DNA of 64,000 bases from Myxococcales bacterium (GTDB lineage Bacteria > Myxococcota_A > SURF-8). The DNA lies in assembly GCA_003598065.1 (NCBI GenBank), contig QZKR01000093.1, positions 1 through 64,000 on the forward strand, written 5' to 3'. Within the stretch, counting starts at the first letter, position 1; each line of letters begins with the position of its first letter. A program made the position numbers and the translations under genes. Shown here piece by piece: positions 38,681 to 48,111 of the stretch. Under the pieces are notes generated by a model that searched no databases, was not told where the DNA came from, and worked only from the letters and a program-made list of their open reading frames with translations.

Positions 38681-38709
38681 TTGCTCTCTTGACGCGTCGC
38701 GGCTACACT
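38681..38709 (+). promoter_or_regulatory. Candidate promoter of the S1-repeat gene
   Basis: TTGCTC at 38681-38686, 17-base spacer, TACACT at 38704-38709, about 60 bases before the ATG at 38778. Confidence 0.35.
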
Positions 38710-38777
38710 CCTGGGCTGTTTCCGCCGGAAGGACCGGCGAAAGCTATAGACGTGCAATTGCGACAGGACACTTGACG

Positions 38778-40418
38778 ATGACGACCGAGAATCGGGAGCC
38801 GACGTTTGATGAGCTTCTCAACGCCGAGGAAGACCGGGTTGACGCTTACCAGTTTCAGCCCGGTGAGACCGTCGCCGGCAAAGTGGTGATGATCAGCGGC
38901 GACACGGTATTCATCGATTACGGCGGCAAGGCCGAGGCGTGGGCCGAACTGGAGCAGTTCAAGGACGAGAGCGGCGAGGCCAAGGTCGCGCCCGGCGACG
39001 CGGTGGAACTGAAGATGCTGGAGATGACGCGGTCCGGAATGCACCTTGGGCTGCATTTCACGGTCGGCGCGGCCGGCGGCGTGGGGATGCTCAAAAATGC
39101 CCACGAGGCCTCCGCGCTCGTCACGGGCAACGTGGTCGGCATCAACAAGGGCGGCTTCGAGGTCGAATTCTCGGGCACGAGGGCCTTCTGCCCCTTCTCG
39201 CAGATGGACATCGCCTACGTGGAGGACACCTCCGTCTTCCTCGGCACGACCCAGGAATTCAAGGTCATCGAATTCGATTCGTCCGGCCGGCGGATTGTCG
39301 TCTCGCGCCGCGCCGTTCTTGAAGAGGAGCGGGCCAAGAAAGCGGAGGAAACGCGCGCCCGCCTGGAGATCGGCGCCGACTTCGACGGCGCGGTCGTGCG
39401 GCTCACCGAGTTTGGGGCGTTCGTCGATTTCGGCGGCATCGAGGGCATGGTCCATGTGTCGCAGATTTCCCGCAAGCAGGTGGCCAATCCCGGCGAAGTA
39501 TTGAAGATCGGCGACAAGGTGCGCGTCCGTGTCGTCAAGCTCGAAAAGGACGCGAAAGGCAAGGAACGCATCGGCCTGTCGATGCGCGAACTGGAGCCCG
39601 ATCCCTGGCAGCAGGAGTTGCCCTTCCAGGAAGGCGACCGAATCCAGGGCGTCGTCCGGCGGCTGGAAACGTTCGGCGCGTTCGTCGAAATCGCCCCCGG
39701 CGTGGACGGACTGGTGCACGTTTCGGAAATCGCCCGCGAGCATGTGGCCCATCCGAAAGACAAGCTTGCGCCCGACCAGACGGTTGAAGTGGAAGTGATC
39801 GAGATCGACATCGAGCGCCGCCGCGTGGGCCTTTCCATCAAACGCACCCTGCCGCTGCCGCCGAAGCCGGAAACGCCGGTTTCCGATGAGAAGAGCGAAA
39901 TGCGCGCCGGCAACGTCATCCGCCGGCGCAAGGCGGAGGACGGCAAAGCGGCGGAAGCTCCGGCGGCGCTTGCAGATGGCGCGCCCGCGGTTGCTTCTTC
40001 CGATTTCTGGAAGGAAGCCGAGGAAGCCGAAACAGCCGTGCAAGCCAAGGCGGAGAAGACGGACAACCTGCTGACGCCGCGCATCGGCCTCGTGCTCAAG
40101 GGTATCGTGCGGACGATCAAGCCTTATGGCGTGTTTATCGATCTGCCGCAGTGCGGCGCGAGGGCGAGCGGCCTGCTGCACAACAGCGAGCTTCAAGGCG
40201 GAGACGCCGCCGCCAAAGCGCTCAAGGACGGGCAGGAGCTTGACGTCGAGATCATCCGCATCGACGAGAAGGGCCGGGTCTCGCTGTCGCAGCAAAGCCT
40301 TGTCACCCGCCGCGAGCGCGAGGAAGTGGAGCACTACATGAAAAAAACCGGCGGCGACGCCAAGCTGGGAGGCCGCTTGGGAGACCTGCTGAAGAACGTC
40401 AAGCTGGATAAGAAATAG
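38778..40418 (+). CDS. S1 RNA-binding-domain protein (ribosomal S1-like)
   Basis: A 546-residue protein with about five S1 OB-fold repeats. Clear ones are GETVAGKVVMISGDTVFIDY, GADFDGAVVRLTEFGAFVDF with GMVHVSQIS, GDRIQGVVRRLETFGAFVEI with GLVHVSEIA, and GIVRTIKPYGVFIDLP near the C-terminus. An acidic Ala-rich spacer separates repeats four and five. Such proteins are ribosomal S1 or S1-like RNA-binding translation factors. ATG 38778 is chosen because the 62-codon extension lacks similarity and covers the promoter. Whether it replaces rpsA cannot be told from this window. A large inverted repeat follows the stop. Confidence 0.85.
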   Translation: MTTENREPTFDELLNAEEDRVDAYQFQPGETVAGKVVMISGDTVFIDYGGKAEAWAELEQFKDESGEAKVAPGDAVELKMLEMTRSGMHLGLHFTVGAAGGVGMLKNAHEASALVTGNVVGINKGGFEVEFSGTRAFCPFSQMDIAYVEDTSVFLGTTQEFKVIEFDSSGRRIVVSRRAVLEEERAKKAEETRARLEIGADFDGAVVRLTEFGAFVDFGGIEGMVHVSQISRKQVANPGEVLKIGDKVRVRVVKLEKDAKGKERIGLSMRELEPDPWQQELPFQEGDRIQGVVRRLETFGAFVEIAPGVDGLVHVSEIAREHVAHPKDKLAPDQTVEVEVIEIDIERRRVGLSIKRTLPLPPKPETPVSDEKSEMRAGNVIRRRKAEDGKAAEAPAALADGAPAVASSDFWKEAEEAETAVQAKAEKTDNLLTPRIGLVLKGIVRTIKPYGVFIDLPQCGARASGLLHNSELQGGDAAAKALKDGQELDVEIIRIDEKGRVSLSQQSLVTRREREEVEHYMKKTGGDAKLGGRLGDLLKNVKLDKK

Positions 40419-40430
40419 CCCGAGAAAAAT

Positions 40431-40518
40431 GTAGGGGCGGATGTAGCGTAGCGGAATCCACCCGTTGGTTTCCTCGCCCGGGCGGGTTCCGAAGCAAGGC
40501 CTCTTCACCCGCCCCTAC
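40431..40518. repeat. Large inverted repeat between convergent genes
   Basis: The outer arms GTAGGGGCGG (40431-40440) and CCGCCCCTAC (40509-40518) are perfectly complementary. Inner arms (CGGAATCCACCCG at 40452-40464, CGGGTTCCG at 40483-40491) pair with few mismatches. It lies between the convergent S1-repeat gene and glgC, so it could be a bidirectional terminator. Its length and layered arms suggest a mobile palindromic element. Confidence 0.68.
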
Positions 40519-40550
40519 GTTCCTTTTTCCGTCATGTCGTTCTAGCTGCT

Positions 40551-41780
40551 TCAGAACACATACCCCTTGGGGATCGCCACCACGCCGTTCTCGGTGGTTA
40601 AAAATCGTTTGCGGTCGTCCTCGGGATTGTAGCCGATCGTCGTCCCTTCCGGGACGTTCACGTTCTTATCGATGATGACCTTTCTCAGCCGGCAGTAGCG
40701 GCCGATATTGACGTTTTCGAAAAAGATGCATTCCTCGCTGTGCGAATAGCTGTTGATGCGCACGCCAGGGGATAGCAGCGAGCGGACCACCGTTCCGCCG
40801 GAAACGATCACGCCGTTGCATACCAGGGATTCGATGATCTGCCCCTGCCGCTCATGTCCGCGCCAGACGCTCTTCACCGGCGGATTCTGCGCCTGATACG
40901 TCCGTATCGGCCAGGAGTCATCGTAAAGGTTGAACTCCGGTTCGACCGAGACCAGGTCCATGGAGGCTTCGAAATAACTGTCCAAGGTTCCGATGTCGCG
41001 CCAGTAGGCGGTTTTCTTCAGGTCGTCGCCCTCGAAGGGATAAGCGTAAACCCGGTAACGGTCGAGCATTTCCGGGATGATGTTTTTGCCGAAATCGTGG
41101 GCGGTATCGCGCCGGGCGTCGCGCGACACCTCCTGCGCCAGGGCGCGCGTGTTGAATATGTAGACGCCCATCGATCCCAGGCACCAGCCGGGCCGGTTGG
41201 GCATCTGCGTGGGAGTCTTTAGCTTTTCCTCGAAAGAGATGATCCGATGGTCGTCGTTGACGGCGCAGACGCCGAAGCGGAACGCCTCGGAGAGAGGGAT
41301 GGGGATTGTCGATACCGTGACGTCCGCGCCTTTTTCAAGGTGGAAGGCCATCAGCTTCGAGTAGTCCATTTTGTAGAGGTGATCGCCGGAGAGAATCACC
41401 ACTTGATCGGGTTTGTGCTTGTCGAGGAGATTGAAGTTCTGAAAGATCGCATCGGCCGTGCCGGCGTACCAGCGGTCGCGGTAGCGTTGCTGGGGCGGTA
41501 CGGCGTAGATGAATTCGCCGAGTTCGGCGGAGAAGATGTTCCAGCCCTTGCGGATGTGCTCGTCGAGCGACTGGCTCTTGTACTGCGTCAAAAGGTAGAT
41601 CCGGCGGAAACCGGAGTTGATGCAGTTGGAGAGCGTGAAATCGATGATGCGGTACATTCCTCCGAAAGGCACGGACGGCTTCGACCGGGGCTGCGTAAGC
41701 GGGTAGAGGCGTTCGCCGCGCCCCCCCGCCAGAATCATCGTCAGCGTGTTGCGATAGACGCCCGACCAGAACCCGCGCAT
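40551..41780 (-). CDS. glgC: Glucose-1-phosphate adenylyltransferase
   Basis: Makes ADP-glucose from glucose-1-phosphate and ATP, the committed step of bacterial glycogen synthesis; usually allosterically controlled. The 409-residue protein has the nucleotide motif LAGGRGERLYPLT, PSVPFGGMYRIIDF, GTADAIFQNF, the metal region SGDHLYKMDY, the substrate region EEKLKTP, and a left-handed beta-helix C-terminus (CIFFENVNIGRYCRLRKVIID). ATG 41780 is chosen over a TTG two codons earlier, with AAGG upstream. It is the last gene of the glucan cluster, following a receiver protein by 42 bases. Confidence 0.96.
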   Translation of the reverse strand: MRGFWSGVYRNTLTMILAGGRGERLYPLTQPRSKPSVPFGGMYRIIDFTLSNCINSGFRRIYLLTQYKSQSLDEHIRKGWNIFSAELGEFIYAVPPQQRYRDRWYAGTADAIFQNFNLLDKHKPDQVVILSGDHLYKMDYSKLMAFHLEKGADVTVSTIPIPLSEAFRFGVCAVNDDHRIISFEEKLKTPTQMPNRPGWCLGSMGVYIFNTRALAQEVSRDARRDTAHDFGKNIIPEMLDRYRVYAYPFEGDDLKKTAYWRDIGTLDSYFEASMDLVSVEPEFNLYDDSWPIRTYQAQNPPVKSVWRGHERQGQIIESLVCNGVIVSGGTVVRSLLSPGVRINSYSHSEECIFFENVNIGRYCRLRKVIIDKNVNVPEGTTIGYNPEDDRKRFLTTENGVVAIPKGYVF

Positions 41781-41822
41781 GTGCAACCTGCCTTACTATC
41801 GCCGCTCTCGTTGCAAATAGAG

Positions 41823-42191
41823 CTATCTCGTCAGAAGCCCCGCCACTTTGCTCTTGAGTTCGGTCAGGTCGGAGGATTTCACGACGTAGGCGTCGGCCGA
41901 CCAGCTCATGAAGTTTTCCTTGTAGTGGCTGTAGGCGCTGTTGATGATGATCGGGATCTGGTTGTTGCGGCTCAAAATCTCGCTCATCGTCTCGATGCCG
42001 TCCATCCCCGGCATGCGGATGTCGAGAATCACCAGGTCCGGTTTCACCTTCTGCACCAAGTCGATCGCTTCCGGTCCGCTTGCCGCAAGCGTCACGTCAT
42101 AGCCGGCGTTCGCGAACTCGGCTTCGTAGAGCGTGCGGAGATTCGCCTCATCGTCAACGATAAGAAGCTTCTTTCTGGGGGTATCCGGCAT
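41823..42191 (-). CDS. Single-domain response regulator (receiver only)
   Basis: A 122-residue CheY-like receiver. Acidic-pocket residues Asp13 and Asp14 (IVDDEAN), phosphorylation site Asp57 (LVILDIRMPGMDG), Ser85 and Lys105 are in place. It has no output domain, so it must act by protein contact or pass phosphate on. The ATG at 42191 lies 38 bases inside the upstream histidine kinase gene, which makes translational coupling and a cognate pairing very likely. Its position between the kinase and glgC suggests a role in glycogen control. Confidence 0.92.
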   Translation of the reverse strand: MPDTPRKKLLIVDDEANLRTLYEAEFANAGYDVTLAASGPEAIDLVQKVKPDLVILDIRMPGMDGIETMSEILSRNNQIPIIINSAYSHYKENFMSWSADAYVVKSSDLTELKSKVAGLLTR

Positions 42192-44355
42192 GGTTGCCCT
42201 CCTTCAAATCCATCGGTATACGGATTTCGAACGTCGTTCCTTCGCCGAGCCGGCTTTTCGCCGAAATCTGGCCTTTATGCTGTTCGATTATTTTTTTGGT
42301 GATGTTCAGACCCAATCCCACACCCCGCGGCTTGGTGGTAAAAAAGGCCTCGAATAAGTGTGCCATATTTTCCTGGGCGATGCCAACTCCCGTGTCGGTA
42401 AACTCGACCAGGGCGACGCCGCTGTCCCGCCGGGTGCGGATCGTCACCTGACCGTTGCGGCCCATGGCGTCCACGGCGTTTTGAAGGATATTGATGAAGG
42501 CCTGCTTCAGCCGGTTGGCGTTGCAAGCCAGCAAAGGCAGTTCCGGATCGAATTGAGTGAGGATACGGAAGCGCTTGTCGGGGTTCTGCCGCTCGACGAT
42601 CATCCGGCATTCGTCCACCAGCGCATTCAGATCCTGCGGCAGAAACTCCTCGCTGGCCATTTTCACGTAGCCCAGCACTTCCCCGAGGATGTCCTCCAGC
42701 CGTTTTGCCTCGTCGGCGATGATGCCGAGATACTTCTTGTTTTCCTCCGAGGGGCTCGTCCGCAACACGAGCCGCGCGAAGCCGCCGATGGCGGAAAGCG
42801 GATTGCGGACCTCGTGGGCCACCTTGCCGGCCATCTCGCCCAGCGCCGCCAGCCGTTCGTGACGCAGCGAGGTTTCCTGCATCCGTGACAGTTCCTTGTA
42901 GGAGTTCTTCAATTCCTCCACTTTGATCCGCAAGTCTTCCTGGAGTTGGATGCTGGCGATGCCGGAGGCGGCGCGGCTGGCGAAGCTGCTCAAAAACTGA
43001 ATATCTTCCATGGTGATTTCGCGCCGCGTGACGGAGTTGTCGGCGATGATGATGCCGATGTGCTGGTCCTGCCAGACAAGCGGTACGGCCACGAATTCGT
43101 CCGAGTGGATGTGAGAGAGAACCGGCTGCAAAACGCCGTCCTCCGCTCCTCCGCGCATGTACAGATAGGGGCGGTTTTCCATCAAGCAACGGATGAGCGG
43201 GTGGCTGCGCTCGGAAAGCGGAATTTCGATCCGGCGCACCATTTCGTTCACGAAAAGATCGGCCTGCGCCCCAAGGATCTGCCGTTGGTGAATGATCTCG
43301 GCGAGCGTCGGGTGCTCGAAGAAGTGCTGCGAATAGATGCGGTGCGCTTCTTCGGGGCTCGACGGTCCGACCGCCTCGACGCCGGCCAGATTCTGCGCGA
43401 TCGGGTTTACGAGCAGGAGAAAGGAGCGGTTGAAGCGCAGCCCTTCGCCGGCCGTCACCGCCACCAGAATGACGTCGGTGATTTCCTCCAGCGTCTTCGC
43501 GCTGCGGATGATGTCGTCCATCTGGAGGAGCTTTGTCAGCTGGATCACCTTGTGGGACAGCAATTGCTCCAGGTGGACGACCTTGCTGATATCGCGGATG
43601 ATCAGCGAATGGCCGAAAGGCTCGCCGGCGCTGTTGTTCATCACCGTCTGGGTGACCGCCACGTCGATGACGCGCTTGTCCTTCGTGAACATGCGGGCCC
43701 GATGGTTGTGAACGAAGCCTTTTTCCTCGACCAGCCGATGGATTTCGTCGAAAGATTGCGCCGCCGCGCCGTCGGCGGGGAAAAGCATGCTGATGTGTTT
43801 GCCCCGCACCTCTTTTTTGTCGTACCCGAAGGCCTGCCACGCGCCGCGGTTCCAGGAATGGATTTCACTTTTCAGATCCAGAGTGATGACGGCATCCACC
43901 GTGTTGTCGAGCACGTTGGCCAGCAGGGTCTGTAATTCCTGCTTTTCGCGGAACGCCGCTTCGCGCGAGGAAATGTCACGGACGAAAACGATGAACGGTC
44001 CGGGCTTCTCCGCTTCGTTCGACAAATGCTGAATGATGATGGAGAAAGTCCGCCGCGTCTGGCTGTGTCGGTCGGTGAACTGCTCGCTGAAGAACAGCCG
44101 ATCGCGCGGCGCCAGACAGGCGCGCGCCACGGGGCAACCGCCGCACAGCGTGCGGTCGATGGCGCGCGGGTGTTCCGGCGTGATGTCGTCGAGCGATTGC
44201 AGACAATAATCGATGTGGCGGATCTGTTTGTTGACCCAGCAGATCCGGAAATTGGAATCGACCACCATCGCGCCCATTTCCAGCCGTTCGAAAAGCGACT
44301 GGAGATGGCTTAAATGGTCGATCGCCCCCGAGATCCGCAGATCCAAATCAGCCAT
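42154..44355 (-). CDS. PAS-PAS-GAF sensor histidine kinase embedded in the glycogen cluster
   Basis: A 733-residue soluble kinase with no membrane segment. Residues 20-130 form a PAS domain with a Cys cluster (Cys71, Cys74, Cys80 in LCGGCPVARACL) that could bind metal or sense redox. A second PAS (about 140-260) and a GAF domain (about 285-470) follow. The H box has His514 in GKVAHEVRNPLS, the N box is FINILQNAVDAMG, and TDTGVGIAQENM and GVGLGLNITKK complete the ATPase domain. Its start overlaps the glgA stop by eight bases and its end overlaps the receiver gene. It probably couples a cytosolic signal to glycogen metabolism. Confidence 0.92.
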   Translation of the reverse strand: MADLDLRISGAIDHLSHLQSLFERLEMGAMVVDSNFRICWVNKQIRHIDYCLQSLDDITPEHPRAIDRTLCGGCPVARACLAPRDRLFFSEQFTDRHSQTRRTFSIIIQHLSNEAEKPGPFIVFVRDISSREAAFREKQELQTLLANVLDNTVDAVITLDLKSEIHSWNRGAWQAFGYDKKEVRGKHISMLFPADGAAAQSFDEIHRLVEEKGFVHNHRARMFTKDKRVIDVAVTQTVMNNSAGEPFGHSLIIRDISKVVHLEQLLSHKVIQLTKLLQMDDIIRSAKTLEEITDVILVAVTAGEGLRFNRSFLLLVNPIAQNLAGVEAVGPSSPEEAHRIYSQHFFEHPTLAEIIHQRQILGAQADLFVNEMVRRIEIPLSERSHPLIRCLMENRPYLYMRGGAEDGVLQPVLSHIHSDEFVAVPLVWQDQHIGIIIADNSVTRREITMEDIQFLSSFASRAASGIASIQLQEDLRIKVEELKNSYKELSRMQETSLRHERLAALGEMAGKVAHEVRNPLSAIGGFARLVLRTSPSEENKKYLGIIADEAKRLEDILGEVLGYVKMASEEFLPQDLNALVDECRMIVERQNPDKRFRILTQFDPELPLLACNANRLKQAFINILQNAVDAMGRNGQVTIRTRRDSGVALVEFTDTGVGIAQENMAHLFEAFFTTKPRGVGLGLNITKKIIEQHKGQISAKSRLGEGTTFEIRIPMDLKEGNHAGYPQKEASYR

Positions 44356-45832
44356 TCACGAGTTCCAGGTAAAGCTGCTTGTATTTCTCCGCGCTGACGT
44401 TCCAGGAAAAGTCGAGACCCATGGCACGCTTCATCAGCGCTTTCCATCGTTCGGAATCGTTATAAACCGCCAGCGCCTCGTCCAAAGCTCCAACCAATCC
44501 GTCGGTATCGAAGCTGTCGAAGAGGAAGCCCCAACCCTGGTCGGTTTCAGGCGCATAGTCCTGAATCGTATCGGCCAGACCTCCGGTTCTACGCGCCACG
44601 GGGATCGTTCCGTAGCGCAGGCCGTAAAGCTGGTTCAAACCGCAGGGCTCGAAGCGCGACGGAATCAGCAGCGCATCGCTGCCGGCCACAATCAGGTGCG
44701 CCAGTTCCTCATTGTACTCCAAATGGACGGCAAGGCGAGTCGGATATTTCGCCTCGGCCTCGCGCAAAGCGCCGGAATAGGCCGGATCGCCGGTGCCGAG
44801 GACGACCAGCAAAACGTCGCGGCTGAAGATTTCCTCCAGGGAGGCCACGATCAGATCGATGCCTTTTTGATAGACGAGCCGCGAAATGACGCCCACGACG
44901 GGCTGGCCGAGGTCGTCCGTCGGAAGGCGGCTTTTTTCCAGCAGCGCTTTCTTGTTTGCCGGCTTGCCGGCGAGGTTGCGGGCGGAATAGGTTTTGACGA
45001 GCCATTTGTCGTTGGCCGGATCCCAGGCGGCGTAGTCCGCGCCGTTCATGATGCCGCGATAATCCGCGCCGCGCGATTGCAGGACGCCTTCCAGGCCGAA
45101 GCCCGCGTCCGGACCGCGCAGTGTTTCGGCGGCGTAGGTCTCCGACACCGTACTCAGCTTGTCGGCGTAGACGATGCCGGCTTTGAGAAAATTGAGGCGG
45201 CCATAGAATTCCAGCGGTCCGCCGGGATGCGTCAGCGACGGATCGAGGCCGGCTTCGTTGACGTAACCGAGATCGCACTGGTTCTGATATTCCAGGTTGT
45301 GGATTGTGAGCAGGATTTTGATTTTCGCCAGCTCCGGCTCGGCGTTCGGCCCGCGCAACATCGCCGCAATAAGCGACGCCTGGTTGTCGTGCAAATGGAG
45401 GATTTCCGGTGTGAAGACTCCCATTTTCAGAAAATCGACCACCGCTTTGGAGAAAAGAATGAAACGCGTCGTAGTGTCGCCGTAAGTCATGCCGGAGGCA
45501 GGATCGGCGTAGACGCCGTCGCGGTCGAACAGTTCATCGCATTCGACGAAAAACACCTGAACCTTGCTCTCGGGAATGTTGGAGCGGAAATACTGGACGT
45601 TGAATTCGTGATCGCCGACGATAATCGCCTGCTCGGAAAGCCCGGCGATGCGGCGGATGTGAAACTTCCTGCGGTCGATGAAGCCATAAAGCGGCATGAT
45701 GGCGCGGACATCGACGCCTTTGTCGAAAAGCGCCTTCGGCAACGCTCCCAGAACGTCCCCCAGTCCGCCTACTTTGGCGAACGGCCCCATTTCGGCTGTC
45801 GCCATTAGAACGCGCAATTTACGGGAGGCCAT
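44348..45832 (-). CDS. glgA: Glycogen synthase (ADP-glucose, GT5)
   Basis: Adds glucose from ADP-glucose to the growing alpha-1,4-glucan chain. The 494-residue protein has the ADP-glucose-binding motif KVGGLGDV (Lys20), HLHDNQASLIAAM, TIHNLEYQ, STVSETYA and the C-terminal donor site SRFEPCGLNQLYGLRYG. Length fits the GT5 family. GGAG precedes ATG 45832, and the gene follows the GH57 branching-enzyme gene by 17 bases. Together with glgC it gives the ADP-glucose route to glycogen. Confidence 0.96.
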   Translation of the reverse strand: MASRKLRVLMATAEMGPFAKVGGLGDVLGALPKALFDKGVDVRAIMPLYGFIDRRKFHIRRIAGLSEQAIIVGDHEFNVQYFRSNIPESKVQVFFVECDELFDRDGVYADPASGMTYGDTTTRFILFSKAVVDFLKMGVFTPEILHLHDNQASLIAAMLRGPNAEPELAKIKILLTIHNLEYQNQCDLGYVNEAGLDPSLTHPGGPLEFYGRLNFLKAGIVYADKLSTVSETYAAETLRGPDAGFGLEGVLQSRGADYRGIMNGADYAAWDPANDKWLVKTYSARNLAGKPANKKALLEKSRLPTDDLGQPVVGVISRLVYQKGIDLIVASLEEIFSRDVLLVVLGTGDPAYSGALREAEAKYPTRLAVHLEYNEELAHLIVAGSDALLIPSRFEPCGLNQLYGLRYGTIPVARRTGGLADTIQDYAPETDQGWGFLFDSFDTDGLVGALDEALAVYNDSERWKALMKRAMGLDFSWNVSAEKYKQLYLELVNG

Positions 45833-45849
45833 GGCGTGCCTGCTCCTTC

Positions 45850-47445
45850 CTAGCCGGCGCTGAAGACGTCGGGATCGATGACGGGGAAGATGTTGTCTTT
45901 CGCTTCCACGTCGGAAAGAAACGCGACGTCGATTGCGCCTGCTTTGATTTGGCTATAGAGCGTGTTGAAGCGCTCCAGATGCGCATAGGTCCGTTGAACG
46001 GCGTATTCCACGGCCGTCTTCGTGGTCATGATAAAGGCCCAATCGGAACTTTGCGCGAGCAGAAGTTCGCGCATCGCCTGTTTCACCGCCCGCTCGACGA
46101 GGGGATCCTTGCGGCTGGGCAGGTCCGCCAGTTCCATCATGCGATCGGCGGCCTTGTGCAGGTGCGGGTAGATCCAGTCGTTGGAGCCGTTGAGCCAGAC
46201 TTCGTAATAGCCCTTGTCCCCCCAGCTCGACGCCGCCGGCACGGCCACCTGCTGCTCGGGATATTGCTCCAGGTAGTGACGGGGCGTGGTGAGTTCGAAA
46301 ACGCCCTGGTCATAGGCGACCTTGCGCACGAGGTAGTTGATCCAGTCCGGTCCCTCGAACCACCAATGGCCGAAAAGCTCGGCGTCGTAAGGGGCCACGA
46401 TGATCGGCTTGCGGCCGATTCCGCCCTCGATCCATTCGACCTGCTTTTCGCGGTTGAACATGAAGTTGGCGGCGTGCTGCGCCGCTTTTTCCAGCGCGTT
46501 GCGACGATTGTAGATTTCGCGGCGGTGCAGGTCGCTTTTCTGCGTGATGCGGAAATACTTCATGCCCGTGTTGACGCGGATGCCGTCGCGATGGATGTAT
46601 TTGCCGACATACTCCAGCGGCAGATCGAAACCGACGTCGCGGTAGAATTCGCGGTAATCGACGTCGCCGGGATAGCCTTCCTCGCTGCTCCATACCTGCT
46701 TGGACGATTCGACGTCGCGCGCAAAGGCGGCCACGCCGGAAGGGCAAAAGATCGGCGCGTAGACGCCGGCCATGGGGCGCGGCTCGGCGAAGTTGATTCC
46801 GTGGGAATCGACGAGGAAATAACGCAGCCCCGCTTCGGCGAGGTAGTCGTCGAGCCCCTCGAAATAGCCGCATTCCGGCAGCCAGATGCCTTTCGGGTCG
46901 CGGCCGAAGACGCGTTCGTAATCGATCGCCGCCGTCTCGATCTGGCCGCGGATGGCCGCCGGCTGGTGCTGCATCAGCGGCAGAAAACCGTGCGTCGCGG
47001 CGCAGGTGATGATTTCCAGATTGTCGGTGGCCTGGATGTCCCTGAACGCCTGCAACAGGTTGCCGCCGTAGCGGTCCCAGTAGAACTGCCGCGTACTGAT
47101 GAAAATCTCGCGATACATCTCCGCGAGCGGTTTGAATTCCGGGGTTTCGCGGGTTGTACGATCGATTTCGCGCCCGGAGAGTTCGATGAGGCTGTCCAAG
47201 TGCCGCAGATAGCGGTGTTGCAGGAATTCGTCTCCGAGCATGTTGGCCAGCGGCGGCGTCAGCGACATCGTGACTTTGAAGCCCACCCCGTCCTTCAGAA
47301 AACCGTCGAAGATGCGAAGCAGGGGGATGTAGGTTTCCGTCATCGCTTCGAAGAGCCACCGTTCTTCGAGGTGGTCCTCGTGCTCAGGATGGCGGACATA
47401 GGGGAGATGGGCGTGCAGCACCAGCGCGAGATATCCTTTTGTCAT
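45850..47445 (-). CDS. GH57-family 1,4-alpha-glucan branching enzyme
   Basis: A 531-residue GH57 enzyme of the branching-enzyme type with a C-terminal DUF1957 domain. LALVLHAHLPYVRHPEHEDHLEE is the N-terminal signature. The nucleophile is Glu191 in GIWLPECGYFEG and the acid/base is Asp354 in VAPYDAELFGHWWFEG. It would introduce alpha-1,6 branches into the glucan made by glgA, in place of the GH13 GlgB. It lies between a DUF4912 gene and glgA in the same orientation with short gaps. Activity is inferred from family motifs and context. Confidence 0.93.
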   Translation of the reverse strand: MTKGYLALVLHAHLPYVRHPEHEDHLEERWLFEAMTETYIPLLRIFDGFLKDGVGFKVTMSLTPPLANMLGDEFLQHRYLRHLDSLIELSGREIDRTTRETPEFKPLAEMYREIFISTRQFYWDRYGGNLLQAFRDIQATDNLEIITCAATHGFLPLMQHQPAAIRGQIETAAIDYERVFGRDPKGIWLPECGYFEGLDDYLAEAGLRYFLVDSHGINFAEPRPMAGVYAPIFCPSGVAAFARDVESSKQVWSSEEGYPGDVDYREFYRDVGFDLPLEYVGKYIHRDGIRVNTGMKYFRITQKSDLHRREIYNRRNALEKAAQHAANFMFNREKQVEWIEGGIGRKPIIVAPYDAELFGHWWFEGPDWINYLVRKVAYDQGVFELTTPRHYLEQYPEQQVAVPAASSWGDKGYYEVWLNGSNDWIYPHLHKAADRMMELADLPSRKDPLVERAVKQAMRELLLAQSSDWAFIMTTKTAVEYAVQRTYAHLERFNTLYSQIKAGAIDVAFLSDVEAKDNIFPVIDPDVFSAG

Positions 47446-47450
47446 GGCTG

Positions 47451-47996
47451 TTACTTTCCCCCCTTCTGGTCTTCATGCCGCCAGGCGAGCGAGGTGCTTG
47501 TGCCCGACGTCCCGACTAAAGCACTTTCGTAGCCGGCGAGATAACGTGTCGGAGAGGCCGGCGCGAAGGTGGGGATGCCGCCGGCGGGAAGACCCTTCAA
47601 GGATCGCCGGCGGGGCAGGCCCTTGCGCGATTTGGGCAGCGGCTGCATGAAGGGGATGCGCGCGAAAAGCACTTCGCCGTTTTCGGAAGGACTGTTGGCC
47701 GGCATGCGAATCTCGCGAGAGGTCTGCAAGATTTTTTCTTCGCCGTCGATCATGGCGGAGATCACCAGCCGGTAGCCCGTGCGGCCGGCCAGTCCCCTGA
47801 AAAAGTAGTTTTTTGTGCGGCGATCTACTTCGTAGGTCGCCTCGTTACCGGCCGTTTGAAGCTTGAGCCGGAGCGGACGATTGGATTTCTCAAGCAGGCT
47901 CCAGGTCTCGGCCGAGTAGTCCCAGTACGCATAGGCCATGCCCGGGTCCACGGGCAAGAGCATCAAACGATCCTCGTTGTAGCTGAATGGCAGCAT
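47451..47996 (-). CDS. DUF4912-domain protein
   Basis: A 181-residue protein with the DUF4912 signature SYNEDRLMLLPVDPGMAYAYW in the first 25 residues, followed by a beta-rich domain. The family is of unknown function and is often found beside GH57 and other alpha-glucan genes, where it may bind glucan. The C-terminal 60 residues are basic and Pro-rich and look disordered. It lies five bases upstream of the branching-enzyme gene, so they are co-expressed. Confidence 0.82.
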   Translation of the reverse strand: MLPFSYNEDRLMLLPVDPGMAYAYWDYSAETWSLLEKSNRPLRLKLQTAGNEATYEVDRRTKNYFFRGLAGRTGYRLVISAMIDGEEKILQTSREIRMPANSPSENGEVLFARIPFMQPLPKSRKGLPRRRSLKGLPAGGIPTFAPASPTRYLAGYESALVGTSGTSTSLAWRHEDQKGGK

Positions 47997-48111
47997 GACT
48001 TACCTTTCTCTGCGGTTTTCCTCGTAAATGAACCGCGCTCCTCCGGAGTCCTTCCCCCTCGGTCCGCGTTTGCGTCCGCTTCTTGTGCGGCTTCGTCCCG
48101 CCTTCTGGGTC

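Noticed and set aside
38592-38777. N-terminal extension of the S1-repeat protein
   Set aside because: It lacks similarity, covers the likely promoter and overlaps the broken radical SAM start on the other strand; ATG 38778 gives a normal N-terminus.
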